From Alphaproteobacteria bacterium (lineage in GTDB: Bacteria; Planctomycetota; Phycisphaerae; UBA1845): a DNA stretch of 64,000 bases. Positions 25,551 to 32,910 of this stretch are shown piece by piece (the first letter of the stretch is position 1; each line of letters opens with the position of its first letter). The position numbers and the translations under genes are program-made. Below the pieces are notes generated by a model, which saw only the letters and a program-made list of their open reading frames with translations, was not told where the DNA came from and ran no database searches. The stretch spans positions 1 through 64,000 of the forward strand of contig JANQQE010000014.1 in assembly GCA_028285105.1 (NCBI GenBank), read 5' to 3'.

Positions 25551-26440
25551 TGAATTCAAGACGACTAAAAACAATCCTGATTGTGTTGTTGTGCGTTGCT
25601 TCAATTGCGGATTCCGCGCGATCACAAGATGTGCCTCAGCCTGATCGAAAACTCTCTGAGACGTCCGTGGCGACCATGTCGTTCGATGAACTCGCTCGAC
25701 AGCCCGAATTATTTCTCTCATCAGACTTACTCGATCGCAAAAATATGCAGGCGACACTCCGGGAAATGCGCGATAAATTCACAACCATGCTCCGGGAATT
25801 ACCGACCAATACTTCAGAGTCGAGCCTCTTCGACTCGGTATTACAGCAAATCGCAAACGATATGCGGGAACATCCGGAGCACTTTGAGGCTGTTGCCGCT
25901 TATCATAAGCCAATTCCCGGTGCTCGTGCTCCCATGGCCTACCAATTGAACTACGATCATGTTGATCCGGCTTACCGCCTGGCATGGGAATATGAGGTGC
26001 TCGCTCCGTACGATCCATCCTCACGGGTTAACTACAAGCACCGCGCACTCGAAGCGCTCACTATCATCGGTGATGAGGCGTCGATCCCTGTGCTTACTCA
26101 TATATTCGATAGCGCATCCCGAGTTGACGTCCAAACTCCGGAAGCGGCAATACGAGTTCAGCAGGACGTACTGAACGCGATGGCGTATTTTCCTTGCGAT
26201 GCAGGCATCACGGCGATTCAAGAGGCTGTCGCGAAAGCGGACCATTTTCGTTCAAAGGTCGGACCTGTGCGACCGTTGTTTCAGTGGAAGCCCTCTGAAT
26301 TCATAAAGGCGAAACTGGACACGAAATTGCCGAAAGAGAAGCAGCAACGATGGCAATCCGTCATTGACCACCGCCTTCAATCCCACGAAGATTCACATGA
26401 GGCGGAACGGCTGCGGAAGTGGCGACCAACGATTAGGTGA
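25547..26440 (+). CDS. secreted HEAT-like protein coupled to the PAD gene
   Basis: A 297-residue protein starting at ATG 25547, which overlaps the PAD stop (ATGA), with GGGAG 8 bases upstream; translation is therefore coupled. A signal peptide covers about residues 1-27 (LKTILIVLLCVASIADSARS-QD). The mature part is helical and charged. A HEAT/ARM-like stretch (YKHRALEALTIIGDEASIPVL, near residue 160) and a second (QDVLNAMAYFPCDAGITAI) suggest a small alpha-solenoid. No catalytic motif is seen. Coupling points to a partner, inhibitor or localisation factor of the PAD; this is inference. Confidence 0.75.
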   Translation: MMNSRRLKTILIVLLCVASIADSARSQDVPQPDRKLSETSVATMSFDELARQPELFLSSDLLDRKNMQATLREMRDKFTTMLRELPTNTSESSLFDSVLQQIANDMREHPEHFEAVAAYHKPIPGARAPMAYQLNYDHVDPAYRLAWEYEVLAPYDPSSRVNYKHRALEALTIIGDEASIPVLTHIFDSASRVDVQTPEAAIRVQQDVLNAMAYFPCDAGITAIQEAVAKADHFRSKVGPVRPLFQWKPSEFIKAKLDTKLPKEKQQRWQSVIDHRLQSHEDSHEAERLRKWRPTIR

Positions 26441-26483
26441 CCTTTTCTCGGTGTTGTATGACAGTATTCGTGTTAGTCCATGG

Positions 26484-26625
26484 GCATTGTGGCTGAGGAG
26501 CATTGATTCTAAGCCGCCGACTATGGCCAAAACGGCCTCAGTGCGAATCGCATTTGCAGGTCAAAAACGCCGGCACGAATCACTAATTCTCATTGTTACT
26601 CACTAGTTGAAATGAAAACAGTGGA
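26484..26625 (+). repeat. dispersed 140-bp repeat, copy B
   Basis: Second copy of the repeat at 13413-13552, same orientation, starting 44 bases after the HEAT-like gene. The shared 27-codon frame is at 26523-26606 (MAKTASVRIAFAGQ...), and differences between copies are concentrated at third codon positions. It lies about 80 bases from tRNA-Glu. Confidence 0.7.
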
Positions 26626-26705
26626 CAATCAGTGGACAGACTCGACGGATTGTGGGAAGTGAAAACCGAAACGGAAATCATAAGCTGTTACGATTCAAAC
26701 GCTTA

Positions 26706-26778
26706 TACCCCCAAGGGGACTCGAACCCCTGTCTTCAGGATGAGAACCTGATATCCTAGGCCGCTAGACGATGGGGGC
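26706..26778 (-). tRNA. tRNA-Glu (anticodon CTC)
   Basis: On the minus strand the acceptor stem GCCCCCA pairs with TGGGGGT (first pair G-U), the D arm contains CGTCTAGCGGCCTAGGA, and the anticodon stem TCAGG/CCTGA holds the loop TTCTCAT with anticodon CTC. The T arm is AGGGG-TTCGAGT-CCCCT and the discriminator is A. CCA is not encoded. The length of 73 bases and the sequence are typical of bacterial tRNA-Glu. Confidence 0.95.
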
Positions 26779-27021
26779 GGCTTTCATTTTGCGCTCTTGT
26801 CGAAGGCAAAATGGTTGTTTGTGACTGACAAACGTATCGATTTGCATTGGGTCCGTCAACGGTGACGATGGGGCGATGAACCTTGTTTCGACCTTATGGG
26901 ATCAAGGTTGACTTGGTGGGGTCGTCGAAGGTGTTGCGTGCGATAGGGTTATGGTTCGGGGAGTGGTTTTCGGCGCGCACCGTGATGCCGTTTTTTGATT
27001 TCGGCGTTTTGCCGATCACGG

Positions 27022-27552
27022 TTATCCGGCAATGTCCATTTGGTCGCCCGATTGCGCTTCGCCCGTTTGTCCGCTGTTGGATTGGTATTGCGAGATAGAC
27101 TGGACGGCTTGCGCGGAATCCAGTCGTGATGACATTTGTTGAATCTGCACGGTGTTGGTCGAGGTTTCGATCGCAAGATAGAACGAATTATTCTTGCCAC
27201 CAGCGAGATCTTCCAGCGCTTGCATCGTACCCTGCCCGCTTTGACTTGCCGACTCGTCCCCATTGAGCAGAGCATTGAGTATCAGCGCTGCGATGAGCAA
27301 TTTAAGATACTGATTGTTCTGCGCCATTTCGGGGCTGATCGATTCAAGCATCGCGCCGACCTGCTCCTGCACCATCGTCGTGCGCGTGGTCGTTGACGAC
27401 ATCGAGATGGATTGACTGACCGACGTCTCTTGCGTGATCGACTGTTGCGACGCGGCTTGCTGCGAACCCGCAGACGATAGCGCGGCTCCATCGAGACTTT
27501 GCGGTTTGTAACTCGGATTTAACCCCGTTGGTTCGATTGGTTGCATCACCAT
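27022..27552 (-). CDS. Gln/Ser-rich hypothetical protein
   Basis: A 176-residue protein with GGAGG 4 bases before ATG 27552; a second ATG at 27546 is equally well placed. Both ends are rich in Ser, Gln and Thr and probably disordered; residues about 70-95 form one hydrophobic helix (YLKLLIAALILNALL). There is no signal peptide. No family is recognised. The composition resembles small cytoplasmic or secreted-apparatus-associated proteins, but nothing more can be said. The 243 bases between this gene and tRNA-Glu hold nothing recognisable. Confidence 0.6.
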   Translation of the reverse strand: MVMQPIEPTGLNPSYKPQSLDGAALSSAGSQQAASQQSITQETSVSQSISMSSTTTRTTMVQEQVGAMLESISPEMAQNNQYLKLLIAALILNALLNGDESASQSGQGTMQALEDLAGGKNNSFYLAIETSTNTVQIQQMSSRLDSAQAVQSISQYQSNSGQTGEAQSGDQMDIAG

Positions 27553-27896
27553 CCGCCTCCTCGTGGCACAGATTCAGACCGGTGCCCTCCCTCATGAGGG
27601 CCTGTGTGCAACGTGTGTTGCAAGTTGGCTGGCGATGCGCACAATTGTCTCAACGCTGAGCGCAAACCCCTGCATGACAAAAACTTAACACGCGACTCGC
27701 AAATGCCGACGAAAGGCCGAATGTGCGGGCGTGTTTCCCAAACGAACGCGAAGGATGATTCTGACGTCATCTAAAGCGACTTCGTGTTGCTTATGCGAAA
27801 CACACCGACACCGAATCACTGCCGTACGCTTGACCGTGCAAGTTGCCATACGGGGTTGCTCGAACGCATCGACACGACTAAACCTATCCGGACGTT
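27553..27896. other. divergent intergenic region
   Basis: 344 bases between the Gln/Ser-rich gene and ispE. A perfect 12-base palindrome CCCTCATGAGGG (27589-27600) and the pair TGCAAC/GTTGCA just after it could be operator sites for the leftward gene. No gene is supported. Confidence 0.35.
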
Positions 27897-28784
27897 TTGG
27901 TTCCCATAACCTTTGGAAAGTTGCAACGCGGTTTGAACATTCGCTCACCTGGTAAAATCAATCTGTCGCTACAAGTACTCCGCAAACGCAACGACGGGTT
28001 CCACGACATCCGCTCGCTGATGGTATCCGTTGGACTGGAGGATGAACTCACGGTCGAGGCAACCGACGCCGGTATCGAACTGACTTGCGACGACGCAAGT
28101 GTTCCTTGCGACGCATCGAACCTCGTACACCGGGCAGCCGACACACTCATGCGCCGCGCCGGCATCAAACGTGGTTGTCGCGTTCATTTATCAAAATGCA
28201 TCCCGGTCGGTGCTGGCATGGGCGGGGGAAGCAGCAATGCCGCAGCGACCTTGATCGCGCTAAACCGTGTGTGGCGATTGGGTTGGAACCGAAGTCGGCT
28301 GGCCGAAGTCGGTGCGGAGTTGGGATCGGATGTGCCGTTCTTCTTGTGGCCTTCTGGCGCCATTGCGAGTGGCCACGGCGAAATCATCGAACCGGTCAAA
28401 ATGAATTGGCGGGGATACGCGGCGCTCGTCTCGTCAGGCGATCACGTTTCAACGCCTGAAGTTTACAAAGAGTGCAAGCCGGTGGAACGCACCGATGACC
28501 TTCGCGTAATCACTCACTGCAAATTGGCAAAGGACATCGCACCTTATTTGCACAACGAGTTGGAACAAACCGTCTTCAAAGTCGCCCCCAACATCAAAGC
28601 CATGCGCGATGCCCTGATCGAATCCAACTTCGCAACCGAACACATCCGCGTCACCGGTGCAGGTTCCGTCCTGTTCGAACTCTTCGACGATCGACAATCC
28701 GCAGAATCATTCGCCGCCCGCGCCCAAGACTGCCGGCTCGTACATGCCTTCTGGGTGGTTCCCGTTCCGGCACAACCGTCATAA
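27897..28784 (+). CDS. ispE: 4-diphosphocytidyl-2-C-methyl-D-erythritol kinase
   Basis: A GHMP kinase of the non-mevalonate isoprenoid pathway; it phosphorylates CDP-methylerythritol with ATP. Seen: the N-terminal SPGKINLSLQV, the ATP-binding GAGMGGGSSNAAATL, ELGSDVPFF, and the C-terminal VTGAGSVLFEL in place of the usual GSGGxxF loop. Length (about 290) is normal. The start is uncertain: no ATG is in frame. TTG at 27897 gives 295 residues; TTG 27933, which follows GGAAAG, would begin MNIRSPGKINL and fits the family better. The next gene, hldE, lies 103 bases downstream. Confidence 0.9.
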   Translation: MVPITFGKLQRGLNIRSPGKINLSLQVLRKRNDGFHDIRSLMVSVGLEDELTVEATDAGIELTCDDASVPCDASNLVHRAADTLMRRAGIKRGCRVHLSKCIPVGAGMGGGSSNAAATLIALNRVWRLGWNRSRLAEVGAELGSDVPFFLWPSGAIASGHGEIIEPVKMNWRGYAALVSSGDHVSTPEVYKECKPVERTDDLRVITHCKLAKDIAPYLHNELEQTVFKVAPNIKAMRDALIESNFATEHIRVTGAGSVLFELFDDRQSAESFAARAQDCRLVHAFWVVPVPAQPS

Positions 28785-28887
28785 TCTCACGCGCCATCCC
28801 GCTGCCAGCCGCTCATTTATTGACCGATTCCACCGACATTCTTAGCATGGGCGATTCGCGTGAGACGTTCCCCGGAGATTCCCCCTG

Positions 28888-30405
28888 ATGGCTCAGGAAC
28901 TTGACATTTTCGTCAAAGATGCGGCTTCCAAACGCGTGCTGCTCGTGGGTGACCTGATCCTCGACCGCTACGTGTACGGCGACGCCGAGCGCATCAGTCC
29001 CGAAGCGCCGGTTCCGGTTCTGCGCGTGGTCGAACGCAGCGATGCCGTCGGTGGAAGCGGGAACGTGGCGGCATGTCTGAATGCCCTGGGCGTCGACCCG
29101 GTGGTCTGCGGTGTCGTCGGCAATGACCCAGCCGGAAAACGTTTGAGAAAACTACTCACCGATGCGGGGGCTGTGTGCGATCATATTGTCGAAGTCGAAG
29201 ATCGACCTACCATCGCCAAGACGCGTTTCGTTGGATTGGCCCAACATCGACACCGTCAGCAACTGATGCGCGTCGATGAAGAAACGACGGCACCGCTGAG
29301 TGAAACCGATCGCAAGACCATTTCCAAAATCGCCGTGAGTGCCGTCGAGCAAGTCGATGCGGTATGCATAGAAGACTATGACAAGGGCGTCGTCACCGAT
29401 GAATTGGTTTCTGCGGTCGTGGCTGCGGCGAATCGATTGGGCAAAACGGTACTAGTCGACCCAGCCCGCCTGTCGGATTACACACGATACAAAAACGCCA
29501 CCGTCCTGACGCCCAACCGCGCGGAGTTGTCGATGGTCGTCGGCAGGACGTCGTCTGCGTTATCCGACATCGCTGCCGACGCCGAAGCGCTCCGCGAACG
29601 TTTGGGGGCAAAGTCCATCGTCGTCACGCTCGATCGCGAAGGTGCGGTCATCGTCGAAAATGGCAAGGATTGGATTCACGTTCCCACCCGGCCCCGCAGC
29701 GTTTACGACAACACCGGTGCGGGCGATGCCGTCTTGTCGATGTTGGCCGCCGCGATCGTAGGCGGTGCATCCATGCACGATGCCGTCAAACTCGCGAACA
29801 TTGCCGGTGGATTGGAAGTCGAAAAGTTCGGCTGCGTGCCCATCCCTGCCGACGAAGTGCTTGCCGAGTTGCGTTTGGAATCCCGCAACCGTCGCGGCAA
29901 ACTTCGATCGGTTGATGAACTGGTCAACGAACTGAAGTTGCGTCGCGATCGTGGCGAGACGGTGGTCTTTACGAACGGTTGCTTTGATATTCTACATGCT
30001 GGCCACGTGGACTTTCTGTCGCGATGTCGCCAGACCGGTTCGTTGCTTGTGGTAGGCTTGAATTCCGATGCGTCGGTGAAATTGCAGGACAAAGGCGACG
30101 ATCGTCCGTTCAACTCGGAGTTGGATCGGGCGGCAGTCCTGGGCGGTCTCGCCAGCGTCGATTATGTCGCACTCTTTGACGAACCCGATCCGTTGAATCT
30201 GATCAAGAAGGTTTGCCCCGATGTGTTGGCCAAGGGTGAGGACTGGGCTGACCGAGGCGTCGTCGGGCGGGAATTCGTCACCGGGCAGGGTGGCGAGGTT
30301 AGGCTCATTCCTCTGCTTTCAGGGCGAAGCACGACGAACGTGGTCGAGCGCATTCGCGGCATGGAACAGATACCACACATAGAACAGACGTCGCTCGATG
30401 CATGA
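28888..30405 (+). CDS. hldE: bifunctional heptose-7-phosphate kinase / heptose-1-phosphate adenylyltransferase
   Basis: A 505-residue two-domain enzyme making ADP-heptose for lipopolysaccharide or S-layer glycans. The N-terminal ribokinase-like domain (1-330) shows VGDLILDRYVYG, GGSGNVAACL and the catalytic NTGAGDAVLS. The C-terminal cytidylyltransferase-like domain (about 345-505) shows TNGCFDILHAGHV with the HxGH signature, and later GRSTTNVVERI. Length and domain order are those of E. coli HldE. The start ATG follows CGGAG. A sugar epimerase gene follows after 96 bases and may serve the same or a related sugar pathway. Confidence 0.95.
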   Translation: MAQELDIFVKDAASKRVLLVGDLILDRYVYGDAERISPEAPVPVLRVVERSDAVGGSGNVAACLNALGVDPVVCGVVGNDPAGKRLRKLLTDAGAVCDHIVEVEDRPTIAKTRFVGLAQHRHRQQLMRVDEETTAPLSETDRKTISKIAVSAVEQVDAVCIEDYDKGVVTDELVSAVVAAANRLGKTVLVDPARLSDYTRYKNATVLTPNRAELSMVVGRTSSALSDIAADAEALRERLGAKSIVVTLDREGAVIVENGKDWIHVPTRPRSVYDNTGAGDAVLSMLAAAIVGGASMHDAVKLANIAGGLEVEKFGCVPIPADEVLAELRLESRNRRGKLRSVDELVNELKLRRDRGETVVFTNGCFDILHAGHVDFLSRCRQTGSLLVVGLNSDASVKLQDKGDDRPFNSELDRAAVLGGLASVDYVALFDEPDPLNLIKKVCPDVLAKGEDWADRGVVGREFVTGQGGEVRLIPLLSGRSTTNVVERIRGMEQIPHIEQTSLDA

Positions 30406-30501
30406 TTCAGAGCGATTCTCATCCTTCGAGACACTTTCCAAAGCGACATCAATGAACCAACGAACGATGTCAAACGTTAAATCATCAAGGAAGCGTATGG
30501 C

Positions 30502-31428
30502 ATGAACGTATTGGTTACCGGTTCAAGCGGACAGATTGGCACGAACGTTGGGTTGGCACTGCTCGCCCGCGGCGATCGGGTGGTGGGTATCGACAACCGC
30601 GAGAATTCGTGGACCAACGATATCGAAACGGTCAAGATGAACCTGGCCACCGCCAGTGTTGCGGATATCCCAAAAGGACCGTTCGATGTCGTGTTGCACC
30701 TCGCTGCCAACGCCAAGGTGTTTGAATTGGTCGAGCAACCCGACCGCGCGATGGACAATGTGAAGACATTGTTCAACGTCTTGGAATACTGCCGCCAAAA
30801 CAAAACGCCAATCATCTTTGCCAGCTCGCGCGAGGTTTACGGGGACATTCATCATCACATCACCCGCGAAGATCTAGCCGATTTCGTCGTCGCAGAAAGC
30901 CCATACAGCGCCAGCAAAATCGCCGGCGAAGCTTTCGTCTATTCGTACTACCAATGCTACAATCTGCCGTATCTCGTGTTTCGCTTCAGCAACGTATACG
31001 GTCGTTACGACAACGACGCAGAACGGATGGAGCGCGTCACACCACTGTTCATCGATTACATCAACAGGAATGAACCCATCACGGTGTTTGGCAAGCAGAA
31101 GGTGCTCGATTTCACTTATGTAGACGATTGCGCGGCTGGCGTGTTGGCCGGTATCGACCGATTGGTGGCTGGCAAAGTCAGCAACCAAACGATCAACCTA
31201 GCATATGGACAAGGCTGGACACTTGTCGATCTGGTCAATCTGATCTCGCTCGGACTGCGAAAGGAACCGCAAGTGACGTACGAACCATCGCGATCTGGCG
31301 AAGTGATGCGTTACGTCGCCGACATCAGCAAGGCCCGCGAATTACTTGGCTACGATCCGCAAACCCCCCTCAGTGCCGGCATCCCTAAAACGCTGGCATG
31401 GTGGAAGGAATCGGGCGCGCTGAAATAG
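30502..31428 (+). CDS. NAD-dependent nucleotide-sugar epimerase (extended SDR)
   Basis: A 308-residue extended short-chain dehydrogenase of the UDP-glucose 4-epimerase type. Seen: the NAD loop TGSSGQIG at residues 6-13, the conserved LAANAKV, the catalytic serine region ASSREVYG and the active-site YSASK. RFSNVYG and DFTYVDDCA in the sugar-binding half are typical of GalE/WbpP relatives. The exact substrate cannot be read from sequence; ADP-heptose epimerase is possible given hldE upstream, but the typical HldD signatures were not recognised. It acts in the cytoplasm in surface-glycan precursor synthesis. Confidence 0.85.
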   Translation: MNVLVTGSSGQIGTNVGLALLARGDRVVGIDNRENSWTNDIETVKMNLATASVADIPKGPFDVVLHLAANAKVFELVEQPDRAMDNVKTLFNVLEYCRQNKTPIIFASSREVYGDIHHHITREDLADFVVAESPYSASKIAGEAFVYSYYQCYNLPYLVFRFSNVYGRYDNDAERMERVTPLFIDYINRNEPITVFGKQKVLDFTYVDDCAAGVLAGIDRLVAGKVSNQTINLAYGQGWTLVDLVNLISLGLRKEPQVTYEPSRSGEVMRYVADISKARELLGYDPQTPLSAGIPKTLAWWKESGALK

Positions 31429-31531
31429 ATCGACGCACAAACGGCTCAGCAACCTTCAAACACAACCTCTTAACTTTGGGCACGTGCGATATGACCGCTA
31501 GCCTACGTGTTAATCGATCCAGTCTGAACGA

Positions 31532-32707
31532 CTAAGCCAAAAAATCAGCCAACCGATCCAAACCCTTATCGATCTGTTCCATGCTGCACGCGAAGCTGAA
31601 GCGCACACACGCATCCATTCCAAATGCCGCACCGGGCACAACCGCAACGTGCGCTTTTTCCAATACCGCCTTTGAAAAATCGACGGAATTGGTCACGCCA
31701 ATCTTGTCATAAGTCCGCGAAACATTGGGGAATACGTAAAATGCGCCGGTGGGTCTATTGCACGATATGCCAGAGATCGATGTCAACCGATGATGAATGT
31801 GCAACGCCCGCTTCTCGAATTCAGATCGCATTTGCTCGACGGCTGACTGATCGCCGGTGAGCGCTTCGATCAAACCATGCTGCACAAACGTGCACGCCCC
31901 ACTGGTGGATTGACTTTGCAGCTTGGCCATTGCTTTGACGATTGACTGCGGACCGGCAACGTAACCCGCTCGCCACCCGGTCATCGAATACGTCTTCGAC
32001 GCACCGATCAAGGTCAGCGTCTGCTCGTACGCTTTGGCATTGGTGGCTGCAAAACTCTTGAACCCCTGACCTTCGTATCGCAGCCGATCGTAAATTTCAT
32101 CGGAAAGCGTCACGATGTCATGCTTTGTCACAACGTCGGCGATGGCATCGACTTCGTGCGGGTGATACGTAAACCCACCAGGATTACTCGGCGAATTGAA
32201 TATCAGCATTCGCGTCCTGGGAGTAATCGCACTTTCCAACATCGCCGGCGAAAATTTGAAGCTGTCGTTCTCGTCACCATTTAGAAAAACCGGTACCCCG
32301 CCAGCCAACTTCACCATCTCGGGATAGCTGACCCAGTACGGCACGGGGATAATCACTTCGTCACCGGGATTGACCAATGCCTGTATTGCCAGGTAGCAGG
32401 CCATTTTTCCACCGGATGTTACGATGACTTGGGATGGCTCGTACGACAGATCGTTCTCGCGGGCGAGCTTTTCGCAGACCGCCGCTTTGACCGGTGCGAT
32501 ACCGGTGGCTGGTTTGGAATACTTGGTTTGCCCTTCATTGATCGCGCGAATGGCGGCTTGCTTGATGTTGTCGGGCGTATCGAAGTCCGGTTCGCCGGCT
32601 CCATAGCTTACCACATCGACGCCTTCGGCTTTTAATTGTGCCGCTTTCGCAGTGACGGCCAAGGTGGCTGACTCGGCCAGGGCTTCCACCCGTTCTGAAA
32701 GTTTCAT
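31532..32707 (-). CDS. aspC: aspartate aminotransferase-type PLP enzyme
   Basis: A 391-residue class I aminotransferase of subgroup I-beta (bacterial AspAT as in Thermus or Bacillus). Seen: the start LSERVEALAESATLAVTAKA, the substrate-binding YGAGEPDFDTP, the TSGGKMACYLA cofactor loop, NSPSNPGG, DEIYDRL and the PLP lysine in GASKTYSMTGWRAGY. The C-terminal arginine that binds the carboxylate is in ACVRFSF. It interconverts aspartate and oxaloacetate. GCAGGAG lies 8 bases before the ATG. It is transcribed alone, convergent with the epimerase gene. Confidence 0.9.
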   Translation of the reverse strand: MKLSERVEALAESATLAVTAKAAQLKAEGVDVVSYGAGEPDFDTPDNIKQAAIRAINEGQTKYSKPATGIAPVKAAVCEKLARENDLSYEPSQVIVTSGGKMACYLAIQALVNPGDEVIIPVPYWVSYPEMVKLAGGVPVFLNGDENDSFKFSPAMLESAITPRTRMLIFNSPSNPGGFTYHPHEVDAIADVVTKHDIVTLSDEIYDRLRYEGQGFKSFAATNAKAYEQTLTLIGASKTYSMTGWRAGYVAGPQSIVKAMAKLQSQSTSGACTFVQHGLIEALTGDQSAVEQMRSEFEKRALHIHHRLTSISGISCNRPTGAFYVFPNVSRTYDKIGVTNSVDFSKAVLEKAHVAVVPGAAFGMDACVRFSFACSMEQIDKGLDRLADFLA

Positions 32708-32845
32708 CGCAAAACTCCTGCTGCATTCGCCCGATCCCGGACGTTGGGTCAGTCCGACAACTTAGCAGCCTCAAGATGCGATTCAACCCGAAACCAAAAC
32801 GCTGAGCGGTATGCGACTCGCGCATGCATAGACGCGCATGAAGAA

Positions 32846-32877
32846 CGGACCAAAGCATCGAGAAATGCTCTGATCCG
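32846..32877 (-). terminator. terminator-like hairpin
   Basis: On the minus strand CGGATCAGAGCAT and ATGCTTTGGTCCG pair over 13 positions with two or three G-U pairs and a 6-base loop, followed by TTCTTC. It lies 34 bases past the stop of the lamin-tail protein gene. Confidence 0.55.
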
Positions 32878-32910
32878 CTGAGTGATGCAGGCGAGTTTTG
32901 GCCTACCGAA

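Noticed and set aside
13413-26625. The two 140-bp repeats as attL/attR of a 13-kb island
   Set aside because: Copies are only about 80% identical, too diverged for recent site-specific integration, and no recombinase lies between them.
26706-26778. tRNA-Glu as the attachment site of the integrase at 6-7 kb
   Set aside because: It lies 19 kb away beyond several chromosome-like genes, and no tRNA-end copy was found near the integrase.
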